Shown: positions 1-6,223 of the stretch, in pieces
Numbering within the stretch: the stretch's first letter is position 1
How the letters are laid out: every line of letters begins with the position of its first letter
DNA from: an uncultured Kiritimatiellota bacterium
GTDB lineage: Bacteria; Verrucomicrobiota; Kiritimatiellia; RFP12; UBA1067
Direction of reading: 5' to 3'
Assembly (NCBI GenBank): GCA_934654805.1
Contig: CAKUGW010000076.1
Span: forward strand, 1 to 15,219
Length of the DNA stretch: 15,219 bases
Notes under the pieces: generated by a model
Told to the model about the DNA's origin: nothing
What the model saw: only the letters and a program-made list of their open reading frames with translations
Databases searched by the model: none
Program-made: the position numbers and the translations under genes

Positions 1-71
1 GAAATCCGCACGTCCGGTTTGATGAGGGGGAAGTCGCATCGGCGAAGCCGAGGCGTGGGTCTCTACTCTAC
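1..71 (+). ncRNA. Group II intron, 3' end (rest of domain V plus domain VI), partial
   Basis: The first bases read GAAA, which fits the domain V tetraloop. They are followed by TCCGCACGTCCGGTTT, which matches the conserved 3' strand of bacterial group II domain V, and then by the common GATGAGGGG linker. Domain VI follows: GAGGC (50-54) pairs with GTCTC (59-63, one G-T pair) over a GTGG loop. A65 is the likely bulged branch-point adenosine, seventh base from a 3' end of AC at 70-71. The CTCTACTCTAC ending is typical of bacterial introns. The catalytic AGC strand, the rest of the ribozyme and any reverse transcriptase would lie upstream of the window. Family knowledge supports the identity. 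The exact splice site is inferred from the AC end and from the reading frame that follows. Confidence 0.85.
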
Positions 72-854
72 AAGAAGACCGTTTTGATGGCTGGCATCGT
101 CCTGGGCGGGCTCGCCGCCCTGGCGGAGGGCGTCGCCGCGCCCGCCGCGAAGCCCCGGCGAAGCGCGCTCATCCGCGAGGCGCAGATGCGCCGCTTCGGC
201 GGCATGGTGGTGCGCCCCGACGCCGGACGCGGCAGGATCGCCGTCATCGACGCGACGGCGGCGCACGGCGCGGAAATCTCCCGCGCGGCGGCCGCGTTCG
301 CGAAGGAACTGAAGGTGCGCGTCGAGGTGGCAAGGGGCAAGGGCGCGACCGTCGAGACTGCCGCCGCGCGCCGGCGCGAATCCGGCGCGGAGGCCGCCGT
401 CTTCGTGGTCGAGGACGCGAAGTCCCCGACGCTCCTCGTCGCCCCCGAGGAAAGCTGGGCCATCGTGAACGCCTCGCGCCTTGCGGACGGCCGGGCGAGT
501 CGCGAGGTTCTCGCGCGCCGTGTGCGGTGCGAGGTCTGCCGCGCGCTGTCGCTCGTCGCGGGCGCGGCGAACTCGACCTTCCCGAAATCGCTCATGTCGT
601 CCGTCTCCGTCCCCGCCGACCTCGACCGTGTCTCCGACGAGATCCCGCCGGCGGAGGTCTTCGCGCGGATGCCCGGCTACCTGAAGGGAATCGGCATCAC
701 GCCCGTCGTGACCGTGCCCTACAGCCTCGCCGTGCAGGAGGGCTGGGCGCCGGCGCCGACGAACGAATACCAGAAGGCGATCTGGGACAAGGTTCACGCC
801 CTGCCGACGGAGCCGATCAGGATCAGGCCGGAGACGAAGAAGGTCGCGGAGTGA
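72..854 (+). CDS. A1: exported protein of unknown family, 3' exon interrupted at its start by a group II intron
   Basis: Reading in frame from base 72, directly after the intron, gives KKTVLMAGIVLGGLAALAEG: a basic n-region, a hydrophobic core and an Ala-rich cleavage region, i.e. a good signal peptide lacking only its Met. The start codon is therefore probably in the 5' exon outside the window. Internal TTG (84) or ATG (87) starts would drop the charged n-region. The mature part is a paralogue of A2 (2398-3156). Both share a LLVAPE segment, a GAANS motif followed by a Met, and a near-identical C-terminus (EGWAPAPTN, QKAxWDKVHA). A1 replaces two cysteines that A2 has around GAANS (C to A, and C to S). 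Its stop overlaps B1 as GTGA, so translation is probably coupled. Function is unknown; an exported partner of B1 is inferred. Without splicing the export signal would be lost. Confidence 0.75.
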   Translation, partial: KKTVLMAGIVLGGLAALAEGVAAPAAKPRRSALIREAQMRRFGGMVVRPDAGRGRIAVIDATAAHGAEISRAAAAFAKELKVRVEVARGKGATVETAAARRRESGAEAAVFVVEDAKSPTLLVAPEESWAIVNASRLADGRASREVLARRVRCEVCRALSLVAGAANSTFPKSLMSSVSVPADLDRVSDEIPPAEVFARMPGYLKGIGITPVVTVPYSLAVQEGWAPAPTNEYQKAIWDKVHALPTEPIRIRPETKKVAE

Positions 855-1633
855 AGTACACCTACGCCTTCAAGACGAGCGACGGGGCGCGGCACGAGGC
901 GGCCATGGAGGCCGCGTCGCGCGAGGCCGTCTTCACGGCGCTGCGGGAGCGGGGAATCAAGGCGATCAAGGTTGTCGCAGCCGACGGCTCGAAGGCCAAC
1001 GGCGAGGTGCGCGGCGTCCGCAAGCGCGCGGTCGCCGCGCTGGTGGCCGTTGTCGCGCTTCTCGCGGGGGCGGCGGCGTTCCTCGTCGGCGAGCGTACGC
1101 GCACGGCGCAGGGCGGCGCGGATGGCGATCCGGCGGCTCGGTCGCCACGCCACCAGATCTACGGCGACCCGGCGCTCGTCGAGGCGTTCGAGCGCGGCCG
1201 GTTCGAGGACGCGCTGGAGCGCCCCGGTGACCGTAGGCTGGCGTGGTTCTCCCAGCCGGGAAGGCTGCTCTGCCCCAAGGGGATGACGAGCGCGCAGGTG
1301 CGGCGGCTTTCGGACGAGGCCGTCGCGGAACTTCAGGCAATCGGCGAGAGCGACATCGCGATTGATCCGTCCGAACCGCGCGAGGTGCGGGAGCTGAAGC
1401 AGATCGTCAACGGGATCCGCGCCGAGATGCGCGAGTACCTCGCCAACGGAAACGGCACGATCCGTTCCTTCTGGCGGCGGCTCCTCGAGCGCACCCGGCA
1501 GGAAGCGCAGATCTACGAGCGCACCCGACGCGAACTTGAGAACGAGAAGAGCCACGCGGTCTGGGAGCGAAAGAACGACGCCCTGCGTCGCCTCGGCCTT
1601 CGCACAATCCCCAATCCGCAGGACGACGAGTGA
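851..1633 (+). CDS. B1: membrane-anchored protein with GspF-like N-terminal segment, function unknown
   Basis: The start is GTG at 851, inside the GTGA overlap with the A1 stop and behind AAGAAGG; 260 residues. Residues 2-45 (pattern Y-x-Y, DG, eA-S-eA, aLreRGIKAIkV) recall the first small segment of type II secretion inner-membrane proteins of the GspF class, but no GspF helical domain follows. A single hydrophobic helix lies at about 60-79. The remainder is charged and helical, probably outside the cytoplasm, and ends in a WERKNDALRRLGLR motif. B2 has the same architecture. The first 60 residues are almost identical to B2, while the rest has diverged strongly. The stop codon abuts the stop codon of B2. 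Assembly or export with A1 is inferred from coupling only. Confidence 0.8.
   Translation: MKYTYAFKTSDGARHEAAMEAASREAVFTALRERGIKAIKVVAADGSKANGEVRGVRKRAVAALVAVVALLAGAAAFLVGERTRTAQGGADGDPAARSPRHQIYGDPALVEAFERGRFEDALERPGDRRLAWFSQPGRLLCPKGMTSAQVRRLSDEAVAELQAIGESDIAIDPSEPREVRELKQIVNGIRAEMREYLANGNGTIRSFWRRLLERTRQEAQIYERTRRELENEKSHAVWERKNDALRRLGLRTIPNPQDDE
989..1035 (+). repeat. Left arm of a 47-bp perfect inverted repeat inside B1/B2
   Basis: Bases 989-1035 are the exact reverse complement of 2217-2263. Both encode the SKANGEVRGVRKRAVA region just before the membrane helix of B1 and B2. Perfect identity at synonymous positions, next to strongly diverged 3' halves, points to recent gene conversion between the arms. 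Confidence 0.85.
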
Positions 1634-2401
1634 TCAGTCTGAAAGCGTAACGGGGCGGATTCCGAGGTTGCGGAGTTCGTCGTTGCGCTTCTCATAAAGA
1701 ACGAGGAACCCGGATTCGGGCATCGCCTGTTTCGCTTTCGCTATCTCTTCTTCCGCGCGCTTGAGGACGGCGATCTCGGCCTCCTGCCGCTCGACGAGCC
1801 GCTTCCCGTATTCGACGGTCGAGCCCCCGGCCGCGATGTAGCGCCGCGCCTCGTCCTTCATCCCCTCGACCATCGCCTTGATCTGCCGGGCCTCAAGGCC
1901 GTCGGCATCCGAGGCGGCGACCGTCTCCTTGAGGGCGCGTTCGATCTCCTCGACCGTCGTGCTGCGCACGCCCGCCTTCACGCCGGGGATGGCGAAGGAG
2001 GCGAGGAAGCGGTCGCCCTCGGCCGCGAAGACGTCGCTCCAGCCCGTGCGGATGCCTTTCTCGATGACCGCCGCGTCGCCGATCACCTGCCGCCGCGTCC
2101 GGTCGGTCAGGAACGGGAGCGACGCATTCGGCCCGGCTGCCGCGCCGAACTCGGCCGAGCGCGTCCCGCCCAGGTAGGCGACCGCGACGGCCGCCCCGGC
2201 GACGAGTATCAGAAGCGCGACCGCGCGCTTGCGGACGCCGCGCACCTCGCCGTTGGCCTTCGATCCGTCGGCGGCGACGACCTTGATGGCCTTGATGCCT
2301 TGCGCGCGCAGCGCCGCGAAGACGGCCTCGCGGCTCGCGGCCTCCATCGCCGCCTCGTGCCGCGTCCCGTCGCGCATCTTGTAGGCGTAGGTGTACTTCA
2401 T
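1634..2401 (-). CDS. B2: membrane-anchored protein with GspF-like N-terminal segment, function unknown
   Basis: The start is ATG at 2401, overlapping the A2 stop as ATGA and preceded by AAGAAGGG; 255 residues. The layout is as in B1: a GspF-like N-terminal segment (about 1-45), a basic juxtamembrane GVRKRAV, one transmembrane helix (about 60-79), then a charged region with a long likely coiled coil (roughly 165-225) and the C-terminal motif YEKRNDELRNLGIRP. The middle also aligns with B1 (RRQVIGDAAVIE against RHQIYGDPALVE; EGDRFLASFAIPG against PGDRRLAWFSQPG). It is the last gene of a minus-strand series from 6096. Its stop directly abuts the B1 stop with no room for a terminator, so transcripts of the two arms should overlap unless ended inside the genes. 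Function is unknown. Confidence 0.85.
   Translation of the reverse strand: MKYTYAYKMRDGTRHEAAMEAASREAVFAALRAQGIKAIKVVAADGSKANGEVRGVRKRAVALLILVAGAAVAVAYLGGTRSAEFGAAAGPNASLPFLTDRTRRQVIGDAAVIEKGIRTGWSDVFAAEGDRFLASFAIPGVKAGVRSTTVEEIERALKETVAASDADGLEARQIKAMVEGMKDEARRYIAAGGSTVEYGKRLVERQEAEIAVLKRAEEEIAKAKQAMPESGFLVLYEKRNDELRNLGIRPVTLSD
2217..2263 (-). repeat. Right arm of the 47-bp perfect inverted repeat inside B1/B2
   Basis: Exact reverse complement of 989-1035, encoding the juxtamembrane segment of B2. Together the arms could form a stem with about 1.2 kb between them, or serve as substrate for inversion or gene conversion. Confidence 0.85.
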
Positions 2402-3156
2402 CGACCCTTCTTCGGATCGAACTCGATCTTCATCGGGTTGGCGGGCATGGCATGAACCTTGTCCCAGACCGCCTTCTGCACCGCGTTCGTCGGAGCCGGC
2501 GCCCAGCCCTCCTCGCAGGCCTGCCTATAGGTGCACCTGGACGTCTCGCCGATGCCAAGTGCCTTCGCCGTCGCCATCACGCGAGGCAGGGATTCGGGGC
2601 AGGGCACGGAGACGGCCTGCGCGTCCAGGTCACGCACGCCGAAGACCGGGCGCATGACGCAGGGCTGCATCTGGGAGTTCGCCGCGCCACACGCATACAT
2701 GAACGCGCGCCAAATCTCCTTCTGAAGACGAGCGACCAGCTTCTCTGGCGAGGGGCTGTCGGCCGACAGTGCCCCGACATTGACGCCGGCCCATGGGACT
2801 TCGGGCGCGACAAGCAAGGCGGGCGCCGTCGCGTTGTCGGAGACGGTGATGACGAGGGCGGCGTCCGAGACGTCGGTCTTCGGCTCGACGACCCGGACGG
2901 GAAACTCGAAGAGTTCCGCGAAGGACTGACCGGGGCGGAAGAAGTCTTTGCTGTCAATCCGCTTCTGGTCGTTGACGATGACAACGTACTTGCCCGCATA
3001 GGGCTTGGCCAGCAGTCCGCCCTCCGCCGCAATGCGGCGCGCACGAGCCTCACGCCGCTGCTTCCCGGTCGTGCGACGCACGCCGCTGGTCTCGGCGAGA
3101 CCCGTTGCCGTCCCCAAGACAGCCGCCGCGAGAATCGCAACCGCAAACTTGTTCAT
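2398..3156 (-). CDS. A2: exported cysteine-containing protein, paralogue of A1
   Basis: The start chosen is ATG 3156, with AAAGGA about 10 bases upstream and the TGA of gene C overlapping it (TGATG); GTG 3159 is possible. It encodes 252 residues. The N-terminus MNKFAVAILAAAVLGTATGLAE is a signal peptide. Residues 56-62 (KYVVIVND) and 100-119 (VITVSDN to LLVAPEV) look like strands of an alpha/beta fold. A conserved core follows at 147-178: EIWRAF, CGAANSQMQPCVM, then DLDA. The C-terminus CEEGWAPAPTN to QKAVWDKVHA is shared with A1. Cysteines at 156, 166, 186, 208 and 214 suggest disulfides or a metal site. The spacing of Exxx(R) and CVM faintly recalls a degenerate metzincin site, but there is no HExxH, so activity is doubtful. 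It overlaps B2 as ATGA. Confidence 0.8.
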   Translation of the reverse strand: MNKFAVAILAAAVLGTATGLAETSGVRRTTGKQRREARARRIAAEGGLLAKPYAGKYVVIVNDQKRIDSKDFFRPGQSFAELFEFPVRVVEPKTDVSDAALVITVSDNATAPALLVAPEVPWAGVNVGALSADSPSPEKLVARLQKEIWRAFMYACGAANSQMQPCVMRPVFGVRDLDAQAVSVPCPESLPRVMATAKALGIGETSRCTYRQACEEGWAPAPTNAVQKAVWDKVHAMPANPMKIEFDPKKGR

Positions 3157-3986
3157 CACTGGATTCCTTTCTTTTCGTTTCTTTCTTGCCGAAACAGGGG
3201 GGCTTCGACTTCACGCAAACCTTTCTCGCGCATCATCCCATTGACCTTTTCAAGGTACTCGTTCAAGAGTTCAGGATCACCCTCTTTCTTCAGCTCCGAG
3301 ACGGCGCTCATCGCCATCTCCCGCGTTTTCGCGTTCTCCGCCCGCTGCGCGAGGTGGTCAGCCAGGACCTCATGGAAGCTTCGGCCCTTCTTGATTTCCT
3401 CCTCGATGACCTGCCGAGCCGCGATGACGCGCCGCTTTGCCTCCTTCACGGCCTCCGAATCGGCTTCGCTGATCACGATGGGCGTCTTGAGCGATTCTCG
3501 GAAGTCGGCCTCCATGTCGTCGGAGATCGGGATCGGCGGGAGCTCGTCGTCAAATTCGCCCGACACGGCCATTGCGATGACCTGGTCTGAAGCGTTCGCG
3601 AACACGGGCGGCCTGGCGTTGCGGATGACTTTGCGCGTCTTCCCGTTCGGCATGACGCAGATGTCGATAACCTGGTTCCAGTTGTTCGTGCGGGACGAGA
3701 CGACCTTCCTTCCGTCCGTGTACGGGAATCTCGGATCGCCGGCAACCGTCTCGACGGACTGCGCCGCTTTGGGCGCGGGCGACTTCGGTGAGACTGATGC
3801 CATTGGCGCCCGCGCGGCCCTCATTGGCTCGGGAGTTCCTTCGCCTGCCGTGTCGCGCCGGCAGACGACGAACGCGCACAAAGCCCCAGACATGACGATC
3901 AGCGCGGCGGCAAGCCCCTTCAGCGCGCCTTTCCGATGTGTGGGGGCGGGCTGGCCGATCTGTTTCCCTGGTCTGTTCCATGCCAT
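3156..3986 (-). CDS. C: membrane-anchored protein related to the C-terminal half of B1/B2, function unknown
   Basis: The start at ATG 3986 follows AAAGGA by about 11 bases. A longer frame to 4115 only reads through the end of the neighbouring gene. Of 276 residues, 1-22 are polar and basic, 23-42 form one transmembrane helix, and 43-80 are a Pro/Ala/Ser-rich linker. A small domain with FPYTDGRKVVSSRTNNWNQV follows, and then a charged helical C-terminal half. That half aligns with B1 and B2: ISEADSEAVKEAKRRVIAAR against IDPSEPREVRELKQIVNGIR, ending EYLEKVNGMMREKGLREV. It lacks the GspF-like N-terminus. It sits 31 bases after the synthase-like gene and overlaps A2, so it belongs to the same transcript or starts from the TATAAT at 4017-4022. 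The family is not recognised. Confidence 0.75.
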   Translation of the reverse strand: MAWNRPGKQIGQPAPTHRKGALKGLAAALIVMSGALCAFVVCRRDTAGEGTPEPMRAARAPMASVSPKSPAPKAAQSVETVAGDPRFPYTDGRKVVSSRTNNWNQVIDICVMPNGKTRKVIRNARPPVFANASDQVIAMAVSGEFDDELPPIPISDDMEADFRESLKTPIVISEADSEAVKEAKRRVIAARQVIEEEIKKGRSFHEVLADHLAQRAENAKTREMAMSAVSELKKEGDPELLNEYLEKVNGMMREKGLREVEAPLFRQERNEKKGIQ

Positions 3987-4016
3987 GGCTTCGACATTCC
4001 TTTCTTTCAGTTGCGT

Positions 4017-4022
4017 ATTATA
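4017..4022 (-). promoter_or_regulatory. Candidate -10 box (TATAAT) upstream of C
   Basis: The minus strand reads TTTTGCTATAATACGC. The TAA inside it is the stop codon of the synthase-like gene. It lies 30 bases before the C start codon, and its upstream context resembles the boxes at 6104 and 13558. No convincing -35 is seen. Confidence 0.5.
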
Positions 4023-6096
4023 GCAAAAGTTCGTCCTCCTGACATGGTGGCGCGTAGTTGAATTCGATGCACGGCAGCAGGCTGCCGCACTCGTCTCCCA
4101 GCAGGGGCCTGTCACTGACCTTGCTCCAGTCGACCTGCCGGCAGCACGTCGGCATATGCGGGATGAACGGCCCGTCCGTCAGGAACGCCCACCCAGTCTC
4201 TTCCGCAAATTCGCCGAGGACCTGGCCCGAATAGGAGCCGGTGGCCTGCCAGCCGAATTCCCGCGCCGCCGCCTTGGCGAGCGGCCAGAGGTTCATGTGC
4301 CAGTTCGAGAGGTGGAGCGCGAGAAGGCCACCTGGCTTCATCATCGAGCGGTAAAGGGCAAACGCCTCGCGCGTGATGAGATGCGTCGGGACGGAATCCC
4401 CCGAATAGGCATCGACGACAAGGATGTCAAAGGGCGGGATACCCCGCTTGCGGTCGCGCGCCAGCTCAAGCCGCGCATCGCCGGCGACGATCTCGACCTT
4501 GGCCTTGGAGGCCGAGAGGAAGGTGAAGAGATTCGTGGCTGTCGCGGCCTGTATCGCCTCCGGGCTGATCTCATAGAAGCGGAAGACGTCGCCCGGGCGT
4601 CCATAGGCCGCCAGCGTCCCGACGCCCATGCCGACGAAGCCCGCCCGGATGGGGCGCCCCTCCTTGCGGGGGGCGTATGACTCGAAGGCGATGCCGCCGC
4701 CGTTGAGGCTGTAGTAGAGCGTCGGCTTGGCCGGAAAGTCCGGAAGCTGCGTCCCGTGCACGGTCTTCCCGTGGCAGAAGACGCGGATGTCCCTCGTCGT
4801 CCCGTTCGCGTACCGCACGAGATCGTTGCGCACGCTCACGACCCCGTAGAACCCGCGTGCGCGCCAGAGCCGCCGCTGTCCGTTCGCCTCGCCCAGCAGG
4901 GACGCGAACGGGATGAACGCGGCAAGGGCGCCGAGGGCGGCCAGGCCCGCATTCCGCAGAAGCCGCGCCTCGCCCCCGCCGCGCATCCGCAGAAGCCCCA
5001 AGGCCAGCAGACCGCAGGCGGCGACGAGCGCCAGCGGGAATTCGGCGAGCCAGCCGAAGGCCCAGGGGGCGACGACGCCCGTCAGGATGCCTCCCACGAC
5101 GCCGCCAAGGGACGTGCAGAAGTAGAACAGCGGCAACCGCCCCGTCTCTGGCCGGCTACGGCAGAGCACGGCATGAAGCGCGGAGCAGACGACGAGCAGG
5201 AGGAGCATCGCCGCCGCAAGGGAACTGCCGAACCTCAAGAGGCTGTTCGGCTTCGGCAGCAACGACCATCCGACGAACGCGAGCGTCGGCACGGACAGGG
5301 CAGTCCACAGCGGCAAGAGCCGTTCGCCAAGGCGCGAGAACCCGATGACGTAGCTCAGGAGAAACGCGGACAGCAGGATGGCCCACATCAGCGGGAGGGG
5401 TGAGAAGTCCGTCGTGAGAAAGGTCGTCGTCGCCGTCAGCAGGGCGCAGGAGACGCAGGGGAGCGCCATCCAGAGGGCGAGCGTTCCCGGCGGAGTCCTA
5501 TGCGAGACTGCGGCCTCCGCCGCCGGCGCGCGAGGCGAGTCGGGAACCGGACGTATCTGCGCGACAAGCAGGGCGTAGAGGAGAGTCGCGCCGCCCAGGG
5601 CCGCCCATTGGGCGGCGAGGGGGACGAACGGCTCGACGGCGAGCGGATAGGCGAGCAGACCGGCAAGAGAGCCGACGTTGCTGACGGAATAAAGGCGGTA
5701 GACTTCGCGTCCGCCGCCCCGCCAGCTCTGCACAACCGTCGCGTTGGCCGACAGCACGAGCGACACGAGGCCCGTTAGGATGATGACAGCCGCCGCGACG
5801 CCCGGCACAGGCGCAAGCTGCGCGGCCTTGGCGAGGACAGGGCCTTTCCAGACGGGAACGGTGGCGGCCAGGCCAGCCGCCAGCGCGAGCAGCGCAAGAT
5901 GCGCCCTGCGTCCGCCGCGTGCAGGGATGAATGCATAGCCGTAGCCGGCCAGGAGCAAGACCTGGAACATGACGAGGCACGTCACCCAGACCGCCGCGCT
6001 TCCGCCGAAGACGGGCAGCAGTGTCCGGCCGACGAGCGGCTGGATGAAGAAGGCGAGAAAGGAGCCGAGGAAGATGGCGTAGGGGGCGACGTTCAT
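4018..6096 (-). CDS. Fused multi-pass membrane protein / spermidine-synthase-like domain
   Basis: The start is ATG 6096 (692 residues); upstream in-frame codons lie beyond the promoter and are not coding-like. Residues 1-400 hold many hydrophobic helices. The start (SFLAFFIQPLVGRTLLPVFGG, then AAVWVTCLVMFQ) matches the family often annotated 'fused MFS/spermidine synthase'. Residues 405-650 form a SAM-type Rossmann domain: GFVGMGVGTLAAYGRPGD (486-503), FYEISP (507-512), VAGDARLEL (537-545) and DILVVDAYSGDSVPTHL (557-573), then MMKPGGLLALHLSN. These match the spermidine synthase nucleotide-binding and DAFSSD-like motifs. The family's substrate is not established and polyamine synthesis should not be assumed. 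It heads the C-A2-B2 series; the link to those genes is positional. The C-terminal tail has several cysteines. Confidence 0.85.
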   Translation of the reverse strand: MNVAPYAIFLGSFLAFFIQPLVGRTLLPVFGGSAAVWVTCLVMFQVLLLAGYGYAFIPARGGRRAHLALLALAAGLAATVPVWKGPVLAKAAQLAPVPGVAAAVIILTGLVSLVLSANATVVQSWRGGGREVYRLYSVSNVGSLAGLLAYPLAVEPFVPLAAQWAALGGATLLYALLVAQIRPVPDSPRAPAAEAAVSHRTPPGTLALWMALPCVSCALLTATTTFLTTDFSPLPLMWAILLSAFLLSYVIGFSRLGERLLPLWTALSVPTLAFVGWSLLPKPNSLLRFGSSLAAAMLLLLVVCSALHAVLCRSRPETGRLPLFYFCTSLGGVVGGILTGVVAPWAFGWLAEFPLALVAACGLLALGLLRMRGGGEARLLRNAGLAALGALAAFIPFASLLGEANGQRRLWRARGFYGVVSVRNDLVRYANGTTRDIRVFCHGKTVHGTQLPDFPAKPTLYYSLNGGGIAFESYAPRKEGRPIRAGFVGMGVGTLAAYGRPGDVFRFYEISPEAIQAATATNLFTFLSASKAKVEIVAGDARLELARDRKRGIPPFDILVVDAYSGDSVPTHLITREAFALYRSMMKPGGLLALHLSNWHMNLWPLAKAAAREFGWQATGSYSGQVLGEFAEETGWAFLTDGPFIPHMPTCCRQVDWSKVSDRPLLGDECGSLLPCIEFNYAPPCQEDELLL

Positions 6097-6103
6097 TAGT
6101 TGG

Positions 6104-6109
6104 ATTATA
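6104..6109 (-). promoter_or_regulatory. -10 box predicting a leaderless mRNA for the synthase-like gene
   Basis: The minus strand reads ATTTGGTATAATCCAACTAATG: an extended TGGTATAAT, then seven bases, then the start codon. Initiation six to eight bases after the -10 would fall on the ATG itself, and no ribosome-binding site is present. Confidence 0.65.
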
Positions 6110-6223
6110 CCAAATCGGCGCGAATGCCGTCTGCCCGGGACCCCTTCCTGACGTCCGCCAGCCCGCCCCCGGATCGACTGGGACGGCCCCAACGGTCTGG
6201 AGACGGCCCCCGGCGGCCCTGTC
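6110..6223. other. Intergenic stretch between recombinase and synthase-like gene
   Basis: This GC-rich spacer contains GGGGGCCGTC and GGGGCCGTCCC-type repeats just after the recombinase stop on the minus strand. No U-run terminator, small ORF or tRNA fragment was seen. Confidence 0.4.

Noticed and set aside
2398..3156. A2 as an active metzincin protease
   Set aside because: The CVM turn is suggestive, but the HExxH zinc motif is absent in both paralogues.
2452..4023. Long plus-strand open frame (523 codons)
   Set aside because: It is antisense to A2 and C, which have signal/transmembrane segments, paralogues and overlapping starts. GC-rich codon bias opens the opposite strand. Its translation is Arg-rich and has no recognisable motif.
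4156..5403. Plus-strand open frames opposite the synthase-like gene
   Set aside because: Low-complexity charged translations antisense to a gene with clear membrane and SAM-binding motifs.
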